Part shown: piece by piece, positions 47,574 to 58,313 of the stretch
How positions within the stretch are numbered: position 1 is the first letter of the stretch
Layout of the letters: each line of letters opens with the position of its first letter
Assembly (NCBI RefSeq): GCF_003576645.1
Contig: NC_044930.1
Span: 140,305 to 204,304, forward strand
Reading direction: 5' to 3'
Length of the DNA: 64,000 bases
Source: Ipomoea triloba
Lineage: Eukaryota; Streptophyta; Magnoliopsida; Solanales; Convolvulaceae
Notes under the pieces: model-generated
Seen by the model: only the letters and a program-made list of their open reading frames with translations
The model's database searches: none
Told to the model about the DNA's origin: nothing
Program-made: the position numbers and the translations under genes

Positions 47574-49015
47574 TTAGCATGGCAATCCGATTCTGCAATG
47601 ACCAAGATGACCCGAATATTTGGTGAGCTCACCAACTTTCTTCCCTGATTGTGCGCTGAGATAGTCACGGTACCCGTACTTTTCCGCCCCTTTCGGATCT
47701 CCGGATGGTTTAAAGAAAGCGCCGTTCTTGAACACATCGCCCGAAGACACCCACGTCCATTGCTTCCATGAATCGTCGGGGCAATCCCTGTGGGTCACCT
47801 GCTTAAAGAAGTTCTCCCCCGGCTGCGCAATGTACCGGTTCCCCTGGCTGATGATGGTGGCCCCGGAGGACCCACCCACCGCGTACATTACCCAGTGAGT
47901 GTAGTCGTTGTTCACTATGTGGAACAATCCCCACCGGCAACGTGGCATTCTCTGGTGGAGCCTCTTCCCGAAGTGGTTGAATACCAGTGTGATTTGCATC
48001 TTCTTGTCGATGGGATCCCAGTTGTTGGCTCCGAAGAGAAGAACCTTGTCGTGGTCGGTGAAGTGGCAGTTTGAAATAGTGACGGCGGTGGACCCCGCCA
48101 CGGCGTCTATGATTCCGTCTTCGCAGTTGTGCATGGAGACGTGGTCGATCCATACGTGGTGGGACCCGAAGATGGTGATTCCATCTCCCTCGTCCGGAGT
48201 CCTCAGACCTTTGTGGTCAACCGCGTCTCTGATGATGCCGCCCGGAGAGGCTTTAATGTCCCCCAGTTTGATATTGTGGATAATCACGTTCTGTACGAAC
48301 TGGATCGTCATACCTATTACAATATCAAAAATATTATTAAAGGCATATGACCGTTGCCTAAAATTGTATATATATGAGTCGCATATATACCTGCTCCGCC
48401 CGCGATAGTCACGGTCACACCGCGGCCGTCGATTGTCTTGTTGCCCTGCACCAGAAGCTCCCTGGAAAGCTTGATGGTCATGCTATCAGCGAACGTGATC
48501 CACAAGGGCTCCTTCTGAATCACCGCATGCCGAAGAGTTCCGGGCTTGGGTTCCTGCACGTCGTTGTCCGATGAATCTGTAACCTCGTAGAATCTGCCGC
48601 CTTTTCCGCCGGTAGTCCCTTTGGCGAACCCCAGGGCGCAGTCGGCTAACCTGTAACGATTCCGGCCACCCCAGTTCGAATGGCATCTCCAGCAACTGTC
48701 AATAGGGTTCGTGGCCCTGCACCGCTCCCAGTGTCCTTTCTTTCCCCGCAACTCTCTTCTCGTCACATTATTATGATTGCTGTCGTCATCCTCGTACATC
48801 TCATTCAAACCTATGCTAACTCTTTCATTTAATTCACTGGTAATGTTTTCAGGATTGGGGTGATAGGCTTGGAGAAGACCTCTCCTGGCCTCCGCCTCGC
48901 GTTGCTTCCACACGTCATCGTCGACATCCGCTGACGTCGTTGCCGCCGGTATCACGGCGGCGATTGCCAACAACGCCAAGTAAACCCACCAAAGTATCTT
49001 GGTAGAGGCCGCCAT
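47574..49015 (-). CDS. Pectate lyase (PL1), LAT59/P59-like, secreted
   Basis: Exons 49015-48391 and 48313-47574 join in frame to 454 residues. A signal peptide (KILWWVYLALLAIAAVIPAA, about 1-27) precedes a pectate-lyase N-terminal domain (DDVWKQREAEARRGLLQAYHP). The right-handed beta-helix carries WIDHVSMHNCEDGIIDAVAG and STAVTISNCHFTDHDKVLLFG (calcium-site acids), and HQRMPRCRWGLFHIVNN with the catalytic Arg region. The enzyme cleaves de-esterified homogalacturonan in the wall. The N-terminal domain and FGANNWDPIDKKMQITL are most like pollen/style pectate lyases such as tomato LAT59, so pollen expression is a guess by family. Coding GC is much higher than in the flanks. WIDHVSMHNC replaces the commoner WIDHCSLSNC. 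Confidence 0.95.
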
Positions 49016-51980
49016 TTTATATATTTATATATTGGGGGTTTATTATGAATGATGAAGAGGATGGCCTAGGATTGTAGCAAGCTAGGGCAGCTTTCCTAGA
49101 CCAACCAAAACGCAAGAAGGGAATGAAAAACAAAACCCAAACTCTTTACAGATTTTTAGCTGTTGAGGTTGGGTTGGTTTCATTCCATTCCAAATTTTGG
49201 CTTCCTAAATACTGAGTTTGTAACCAAACAAATGGTGCGCAAAGTATGGACAGCCATATAACAAATGGATGAATTGAAATTAAAAGGACTGCCTAGTTAA
49301 ACGCACAATTTCAAGGGCGAAAATGAAAGTAAAATTGTTAGAGTATCTCATTAATTAGTAATTTTTTTTGCAGGTCAAATAGGATCTGCTTGGTGCGCCT
49401 CAACCACACCCACACACTAGAAAATTAGCTTTTAATGTTTTCTCTTTCTTCATGAGCTCCACAAAAAACCTTACTTCCTGCAAATTAAATTCTCTCCCTC
49501 CTCTACCTTACAATCTCTCCCCTATGACAAAAAACTTCAAAAAAACAACTTGTGCAATTGTTCTTATCATTATATTGTATTTAGCATTAATAGAAAACTA
49601 ACGGACGTTTACATTAGATGGAGCCCTTGTATATATTGCGATGAGCGGTGATATTTGAAGCTGATTTCCAAACCTCGCAATTAAACAATAAACATGGTAT
49701 AAGTATATAATGTTCTCATACTCAAGTTAAAGTATTCTATAAGTATATACTAATTAAGATCACAAGTATATATTTGAATTAAATAATTAAATAGTATGTA
49801 GATGATTAATTATAGTAGTATAAAATTATAATTAATAAATGTAGCTGTTGAGAAAAAAACAAAGTGGTTTCAATCATCAAAAAGTGCATGCTTTTGAAAT
49901 GAAAGAAAATTAGATTGCTTGCTAGCTTTTGTTCTTATCTCTTGGATCTCATCTCATCACGTACGCTACAAGCAATCAAAATACAAAGAGAATTATATTA
50001 GACAAGTCGTCAAGTATGTTCCGTCGGACCCAACACGTTACACAAAACGCAATTCTCTACTTAACTGTTTTTTTTTTAAATGAAATAAGTATATTAATAA
50101 GAAAAGAGTTGTATAAAACAAAGTCAAAATCAATAACACATTATAAGGCTCATAGCACTCGGAATTGCATCTTTTGGAGAACCTTTTAGAAGAATTTCGT
50201 CCATTACTAACGACTGCTCTTGTAGCTGTTGTAGGTATCACGAGAGCTATATTTTTGTAGTGTCTTTTTGTTTATTCTATTTCTATTATTATTTTCTTTT
50301 TTATTTTCTAAATTATATTAGACTACTAATCCCAAGTTTGAATTTCAATAACACACCTATCACATCTCGACCATATCAAATCACAACCATATTTGATTAT
50401 TTGTTATCCGTGTTTGAAATTATTAACCTCAATTCTTTGATATTTTCATCCAAATGCAAGCCCTGTACACACGTATTGTCTTTTAGGACACAAAGTTTTC
50501 AGAAATTCAAAGAATGTAGGCCGACTATATGATATAATATTGAGAATTTAATTTTATAACATGGTAAGATATAGTGTTGCAGTTTAAAAATAGTAACGAT
50601 ATTCAACCAAATTAATATTAATATATAATTAATGTGGAAAAAAAAATCTTCATTTAATACAATGATGCTACATCTTATCCTACAATACTATAGTATTGTT
50701 TGTTTGTATTGTCCGCATTTTTTTATTTTATATTTATACATAGGATTCTATATATTTGTCAAACTCCCAATGAAAAATCATAGAGGGCCATCCTTAAATG
50801 CTAATCCAACGACATTAGTCCTTAGCCATACAAATGAAATGCGACAAGAAATTATAGTCTCGGACACTTTTTGAATGAGACAATTCATAATTGTACAAAA
50901 ATAAAAAGATAAAAAATTTATTGGCAGTTGGAAATGATTTGTGTGCCACGTTGTTTCTCTGTTCACTCACGTACATAATTTATCTCTTGTACATCCTCAA
51001 TAGTACGAGCGGGTATAATTTTTAAGAATTATTTTATTTTATGTACAATATTTCTTCCTCATTTTTACTCTAGGGTCATGGCTGCTTCTATATACACACA
51101 CGTACTATGCATACGTATAACTGATATTGACTTGGTTTAGCCTAAAAAGGCCTGCTTTCTGTGCAAAGCTTTATTTGGTGCCTTGCACACAAAGTTGTGC
51201 TCCGAACTACACTCTTCGCTAAGGATACACATCAAGTGTATTATTGTTACAAGCTATTTTGTTTCAGTGAGGATATCAAGCGATTTTTTGTTGGTCTAGA
51301 TGCATATTATATTATCTCCCGTTGTTGACTTCTCGCAACTTGGAGAATGCGGGCTAATGATAGATATATTGGAACAAATCCAAGATAAATAGAAAACTCG
51401 AGCCCAACGAAAGAGAACCAGGGGCCCAAGATAAGGGACTCAGCTGAGGCGGTTGGATTTGACCCAACCCATGGCCCACCATGAAATTAGCTAAATTTGT
51501 TGAATTTCTCATGTATAAATTGTCGGACAGATGGACTAATATCCTAGTTGAATTATAGACCGTTCTATTGAGTGAGACAACTGATTTGGAGATTTAAGGT
51601 TGCTTTATAGCCAAAGTCAATGATTAAACCATTGACGTTTAATTAAGGATAGATGAATCTCTTCCACTCAACAATCCCTTTGTTACGTCAATATATAAGT
51701 CCAACTGTTGGACCATTTTCTTAAACCAAAGGCATTATATTTATTAAAACTCCGTCCTTTCAAATTTCATCATGTATTTTGATGCTACACAGTTTTTTAT
51801 TTTCATCATCTATTTTGATACTACAAAGTTTTTTGAAATACACTATATGCTAAAAGCAACACTTTTTGTATACATTAATTCTATATTTTGTCTCTAACTT
51901 CTATGCATGCTTTATTTACAATTTAATTGGTTGAACTCTCTCCCTCAAGGAAACAGTGCACCTAAGGATGAATGGGGTTT
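49016..51980. other. Spacer between pectate lyase and HIPP genes
   Basis: A/T-rich DNA, no gene recognised, apart from a possible retroposon tail at 50068-50245. Open frames at 50260-50874 look random. Confidence 0.5.
50068..50245 (-). mobile_element. Possible LINE/retroposon 3' end
   Basis: On the minus strand, a low-copy-looking segment (GATGCAATTCCGAGTGC, then TTTGACTTTGTTTTATACAA) ends in TTATTTCATTTA and A10. This resembles the tail of a plant LINE. No coding domain survives. Confidence 0.35.
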
Positions 51981-53683
51981 TCACATGACAGAGCAGGCGT
52001 TTGGATCTTCGTCGCTAAACATATTGGGCGAGGGTGCGTGTACATATGTCGGCGGAGGAGTTGGTGGCACATGCATATACGGCGGTGGCGCGTGTGCATA
52101 TGGGTATGAGTACCCCATGGCGGCGTGTGATGAACTTGGATCAGACATTGTCAAGCCATAATCTTGATTGTAATAACTTTGGTTGTATATTGGTCTCGCA
52201 TAAAACGTATTTGATTGGAACCCATGATACTCCATCTTGTTTGCTTCCACTTTAGACGACTCACTACCGCCTCCTTTTTCTTTCTTCTCTTTCTTCTCTC
52301 CATCGTCGACCATTTTCTTCTTCTCACCCTCTCCACCGTCCTTTTTAGAAGGAACAACCTCAACGCCCCGCTTCAATTTTTCTCTTAGGTACGCTGTTAT
52401 TTCTTTTACATCCATGCTTCCTTTGACGGTGACCAAATCTTTTGCCAAATCCACATCAACGTCTTTTACACCTGAAAATTAATAATTAAATTAAATCATA
52501 ATCAAATTAACACAATATATATTAATCTTCTGATCTATTATTTTTAATTGTGGTTACAATTCAAGTCATATTGAATGTGATTGAGCTACTATTAAAATTA
52601 ATTAATCAAGTACTGTAATTGGTATAAAAAAACAATTGGTCAAACCAATTAATTTATGTGTGATTTGGTCATCGATCTAATTACCATTAATCTTCCTTAT
52701 GATTCGTTTTACTTTATCTGCACATCCATCGCAATGCAACCGCACCGTCAACACCACTGTGCTCACTTGAGGCTGAATTGAAAAACAAGACAACAACCAA
52801 ACCAAACCAAACGTTACGTTAGTTACCAACTCGTACGAATTCAGGATTACCACAACATTAAATATTATAATTAGTTGTGACATGTTAATCATATAATAAA
52901 TTATCTTAACCACACCAATCTCAAAAAGTCAAATTTGATAAACTTAACATCAAATAAATTGTGGCTCACATTTATATATCTAAAATATATGATGTATATG
53001 GTATTTACCTCTTTGGGTTTCTTTTCAGTGTCCTTTTCGTCCTTTTTAGCGGACTTGTCATCGGACTTTTTGTCGCCGGCGGCACCACCTCCTCCGCCGC
53101 CGTCCTTCTTGGGCTGAGGAGAAAGAATCTCCACCTTTTTCTTGATCTTACTTGCAAGTATGTCACGGAGCCATGCTGGGTCCACGTTCCCTTTCACAGT
53201 CAATTTCCCACTTTCCCAATCGGTCTTTACGTCTTCCACACCTTCATTCACGCAAATTAAAGCTAATTAGCCCAAATAACACTTCCAATTTATTATATTA
53301 TTAAAGATGATCTTAACTCTTAAGGCTAACTAAATATGATGTTAATTGTAGTATTAACAAGTAGATGAACAAATATTACCGTCAAAATGCCGAATAGAAC
53401 GCCTGACTTTCTTGGCACAGCCTTCACAATGCAAATCGGCCTTTAAAACGACGGCGGTTGGCTTCTCCTCCTTCTTCACAGCGGCGTCGCCGCCCTTTTT
53501 CTCCCCACCTTCCTTCTTCGCTTCTTCTTTCTGGAAAAAAAAAAAAACAAAAAACATGATGAATCTAGCTCTAAGCAATTAAGCATTGACCGTCGTATAT
53601 ATGAGGCCGGAAATACATACAATTGCAGAGATTGATATATATATGATGGTGATGAATTAAGAACTAAGAATTACCTGACCCAT
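51981..53683 (-). CDS. Heavy-metal-associated isoprenylated plant protein (HIPP), two HMA domains
   Basis: Exons 53683-53675, 53530-53380, 53241-53009, 52772-52685 and 52471-51981 join in frame to 323 residues. The first exon codes only MGQ. HMA domain 1 has [10 protein letters not shown] (Cys38, Cys41); HMA domain 2 has [10 protein letters not shown] (Cys145, Cys148). Both CxxC motifs can bind soft metals such as Cu or Zn. A Gly/Lys/Asp-rich linker separates the domains; the tail is Tyr/Pro/His-rich ([19 protein letters not shown]). The C-terminus CSVM is a CaaX box for farnesylation. This layout fits the two-domain HIPPs (HIPP3/5/6-like), linked to metal handling and stress. The very short first exon was chosen because MGQ followed by a GT donor and Lys/Glu-rich exon 2 is typical. 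Confidence 0.93.
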
Positions 53684-53784
53684 GACCGGAAACTAACGTT
53701 TAAGATCAGAGCTGAGAGAAATCTAAACTGGTAGGTAATATCTAATATGAATGCACGGAGTGGGCAGAAAATTGTTACAAGGTG

Positions 53785-53794
53785 GAATATATAG
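53785..53794 (-). promoter_or_regulatory. Putative TATA box of the HIPP gene
   Basis: CTATATATTC on the minus strand, about 105 bp upstream of the HIPP ATG. Confidence 0.5.
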
Positions 53795-54951
53795 ATGAGG
53801 GAAAATTAGAATATAAATTTTCAAACACGCCTGTCTTGTCTATGAGGTCATCATCTTTGTGCAGTATGTGTTGTTTTGTGTTTCGACGTCTTCTCCCACG
53901 CCCACTGCAATTATTAAGGACAAACCTGTCTTAGGGAGCGCGTATCCACCATTATTAATATAATTATCCATTGTTTACTTTTTACCATATATGTATGGAT
54001 GTGTATATAATGTTGCCATAATCTGCCGGGTACCTTGTACTAACCGTTGGCTCCTTCAGGAATTCTTTAATTAATTAAATATTTTAATTAAACTCTTAAC
54101 CTTGCAATCATTTTTTAAATTAATTAAAAGAAAATTATAAAATTTACTCCATAGTTATCGTCTCAATATGGGCATATGGCAGGTTGGCAATAGGCCGGAA
54201 TTCAAGAAAACAAAAACCATTAGCAATAATTGATTTAATTGAATACCTTATAATATTTAGAAACTTGACAATTGAATAATATTTTGTCATAATTCAAATA
54301 GAATTTAATTGGTCAATTCACATTTTGCAATTACCATAATTAATAAGGCAATTAATATATAGTTTAGGAAAGGTGGCAATAACCATAACGTAACTATTAA
54401 GATAATTAATATTCCATATTTTAGAAAACAAGATCGATATAGTAAAATTAAACGATCTCAATTAAAATTTATTCTAAAATATTTAGATTCCCTAATCGGG
54501 ATTAGTGCAGTACATCTAATTAAGCAGATGGGAATTAAAATATTGAACAAATGCAGTACAGTACATGTACATCTCCAATGCACCCTGACCTTATATTATG
54601 TTGTACTAAAATGTGAAGTACGCTACTAAATGTAAAGTAGTACATCATGCATAATCTAGCCATCCAGCTACCAAACCTTGTTTTAATTTGTTACAACCTC
54701 CCTGCAACAGATGAACAATTAAACTTTTCAAAGTGCATAACGTACACATTTAATTTGTTAACAAAATGCGAACCAATGACAACGATTTTAGGTAAATCTG
54801 ATGTATCAACTCTTGATTTCACCTATACAAATGAATTGTTTGTGTAATATATTATGATTTGGTCGCTAAAAGAATTATAAAATCTCATATTTTTTTAATT
54901 CAATAGTGAGGACCATCCATGTCGAAATAATTGAACAAAAGGGGGCCGTAG

Positions 54952-56298
54952 CAGTATGGCAATGCATAGAGATCTCTTGCCCACCAAGAAATTCATGATA
55001 GGTATAGCCATGTGTTGTATTGACTGCCATATATCCACTTTTTGTTGTCTACACTCTACACTCTAAATTACAATATTTTGCAGTGGAATTGAAGGCTTTG
55101 TGTTCACGTGATGGATGCCATGAAATCCTAACATTACATGTACCAAACCCAATATTCTAGTTGGGGAACAATCACCTAACGTAGGCAGTGACACAAAACT
55201 AACAAAACGTTAAAAATTATAATGGGGATCGGATTGTAGCCTTGAATAACAAGTAAAGGAATTTTGATATATTGTTCAGTAGATTAATTTGAATATCTCA
55301 CAATTTAAATGAAGCTCGTAATTACTAGGATAAGTTAGATCAAGAAAATGTTATTAATAATTGAATTCATGACCTTTTGGTATGAAAATTATGTTTTACC
55401 TATTAGGTAATTCTTTTTGGGACAATTGTTTTTATTTTAACAGTACACATTTAATTCACCAAATAATGGATTAAATCTATCCATGGATCGGAGCTAACGG
55501 CATTATGAATCGTATTTCAGCGTACACACCTTATTTTGCCAGCCTAGCTAGCTAACTCCTAAGTCTTGGTCAATATTATTTCTCCAATGCTATCCTCTAC
55601 GGGGTAAAAAAGCTAAGGAAAGATGGTTGCAAGTTCGGGCACGGGCCGGTGGTCCATTCCATACGTTTGACTTCTGCGTCATTTCTGGTAGGTACCCAAC
55701 ATGGAAAATTAAGGTCAGGAAGACAGGAAGGACTAAGGACAGGAGAGAAGAAGTTTCTAGTCATTCAATGATGTTTTGGGCAAGAAAAATATGTAACGGA
55801 TCCAAGAAACTTTGTAATATTCCAAGATTGACTTTTTGAGATTATATGCTGTATGTCATATCCAAAAGGAAAAATCAGTGAGGGTTTGATTTTCTGAACA
55901 TGAAAAGAAAAGTTCATACTTGAAATTGGTAATTATAAGATCATTTCACCTTATCCAATCTTAATTGAAAAATGACTCTTTTATTGCTTTCGTGATTGTG
56001 ACATCTTCATTCACTCATCTGTTATTTCAATCGATTATCAATACGAGAATTTCCGTCGTCTACATAGGTCGATGCCGATATATGTTTATGTTTTCTTTAT
56101 TTTTCCTTTCAATTGAATAATTTGTTAGGTGTATTGCATCTTTAGTGTCTACGAACTTGTGTTCCAACACAACTAAATCTGACAACAAAGCAGACTATTA
56201 CTTGTAGCACTAGATATGTATAAAAGGTCATTCTCGAACATTACATTATATAGAGCACATTGTAGCATAAAAAGTCTCATCATCGTGATTTCTGATCT
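54952..56298. repeat. Diverged partial copy of the 57150-58440 segment
   Basis: Matching islands occur in the same order. GCCAATGCATAGATATCACTTGCCCACC at 57160 matches a near copy at 54957; GTCTACACTCTACACT occurs near 55050 and 57219; CATATCCAAAAG at 55857 and 57409; CCTTTCAATTGAAT at about 56105 and twice at 57650-57870; and the CSLA exon (56150-56298 against 58312-58440). Spacing between islands differs, so indels have accumulated. Confidence 0.7.
56150..56298 (-). pseudogene. Relic of the last CSLA exon
   Basis: On the minus strand, TTTTTATGCTACAATGTGCT, a decayed middle, CATATCTAGTGCTACAAG and TTGTGTTGGAACACAAGT correspond to the real last CSLA exon at 58461-58302. Frame-breaking changes are visible. 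No other CSLA exon was found beside it, so only the 3' end was copied. Confidence 0.75.
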
Positions 56299-57584
56299 AA
56301 GCAATTTTTTGAAATGGATATATTTTTTAATTTTCTATTACAACACATTTATAAAAGGTCAATCTATTATCTAAGTACGTATGTAATGAACACGCACCTC
56401 AATTTTATAGATGTGTAATGTGCATACATAACACTCATGTAGTTGACTTATTAGCTTTGTCCTAAATAATTGTTTGCCACCCTAACCTTCAAACTGACCA
56501 ACAAGTCATTCACCCTATACTATCAATTCGATCACCTTTTAAGTGTTTTTCATTAGATCAGAGAATTTTATTGTTTGGCATACTCCCATTGTAGAATTTT
56601 GACTCAATTAAATATACATTAATTTATTATAGATAGCTAAGTAATGAATTATACTATGTATTATATGTACACACATACATTATATACAAATGGCACATGA
56701 GCTATATTATCAAAGATAACGAATGGAGCTAAAAGCAACCCCAAATTAAATTGGTTAAGCCGTAAACTTGATAATCATAAGGTTACAAACTTAACTCTTA
56801 TGACTTATCTTATTGATGGATTCAATGTTGATTAAGTTAAATAATCACATCGTAACTAATTATATTTTTCAATGTATGATTATTGTTTACAAGTCATTGT
56901 TGAGTTTTACATGTCAAATTTGATTAATAAAATAGTAAATGCATATCAAGCTATAAGTTGCATTATGTATTATTATTAGTATTATGGAAATGAATTAATT
57001 ATGTATTATATCATGACTTGTTGTAGTTATTATAAGAATTATAACAATTAATTATTAATCTCATTTTTTAATTAAAAAAGAGCATGAGCGATTTCGATGG
57101 TCAAGCATGATTAAAATACATATGATCTCTCAAAAGAATTCAACCCATGCCATATCAAATTGCCAATGCATAGATATCACTTGCCCACCATGCATCATCG
57201 ATCACCACTTGATGTTAATTGTCTACACTCTACACTACGTTATTTTTCAATGTACCCCCGCTAAATAGCACGCAAATGGGAAATAAAAAACGACAATTTT
57301 AAATAATATTAAAAATAAAACGTGGAGAAAAAAAAATATATAAATATAAATGTGAAACCGATCTAAAATCGCAACATGATTTATTGATTTTACTGGTTTT
57401 GGGCCTTTCCATATCCAAAAGAGAAAACCAGTCCAGAGGCCCTCGATTTTTTGAACTCAAAAATAGAAGTCTAGAATCCAAACAAGTATGGCCCATTTCA
57501 TCTTACCCAAACGCTGTAACTTAATTCAATCTTCTCCCCAGAAGATGATTCCTCTACTGCTTCCTGGCTCTGGCTTCAGAAATC

Positions 57585-57945
57585 TGTATGAAAATCTGTG
57601 TAGTCTACACAGGTTGGTGCCCATATCTCTATTTTCATTTGCTTTCCCTTCAATTGAATGATCTTTTGGTGTATGTTAATTTATTTACTTTTAATGTTTC
57701 GCAAATTCTAGAAATCATGAAGTCATTGATGCTGCCTCTTCAATTTTCGCTTCATCATTCACTCATCCCCTGCTAGATCTCAAAATCCGCTATTTGTATA
57801 AAAATCTTCGCAGGCTACACAGGTTGGTGCCTATGTCTCTTTTTTCAGCTACTTTTCCTTTCAATTGAATGATCTTTTTGGGTGTTTGTTAATTTATTTA
57901 GTTCTAATGTTTCGCAAATGCTGGGAATCATGGATTCATTGACAC
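57585..57945. repeat. 210-bp tandem repeat, two copies (third diverged copy at about 56040-56130)
   Basis: CTACACAGGTTGGTGCC occurs at 57605 and 57815; TTCAATTGAATGATCTTTT and TTCTAATGTTTCGCAAAT follow in both. A decayed copy starts CTACATAGGTCGATGCC at 56060. Confidence 0.85.
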
Positions 57946-58117
57946 TTCCTTTAATTTTCACCTCTTTGATGAATCATGGTGCTTTGAAGTTTAATTCAGC
58001 TGTTTATTTGTCCATGTAAAGATTTGAAATTTACTAAACCACAATCACTCAAACCAATTTTATTTCATTTGATATAAAATGGGTACAAACATAACAAACA
58101 CAACACTACATTACTTG

Positions 58118-58313
58118 TTTCCTCCATGTCACACATTCACTTTCATGATTACAGAAAAATTATTACTATTACTTGCAAACAGATGAAGTTCACCAACACA
58201 ACTCTAGGTAGGGACTTTCCTCCATGTCACACATTCACTTTCATGATTACAGAAAAATTATTACTATTACTTGCAAACGGATGAAGTTCACCAACACAAC
58301 TCTAGGTAGGGAC
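58118..58313. repeat. 98-bp tandem duplication spanning the CSLA stop codon
   Basis: Two 98-bp units (58118-58215 and 58216-58313) are nearly identical (a single A/G difference noticed at about 58180 against 58278). The right unit includes the last CSLA codons and stop at 58302-58304; the left repeats them as 3' flank. Confidence 0.93.

Larger units (their letters stand above)
53800..58301. other. Spacer with segmental duplication downstream of CSLA
   Basis: No complete gene. The region 54950-56300 is a diverged copy of 57140-58440, including a relic of the last CSLA exon. Further internal repeats are listed separately. Confidence 0.6.
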
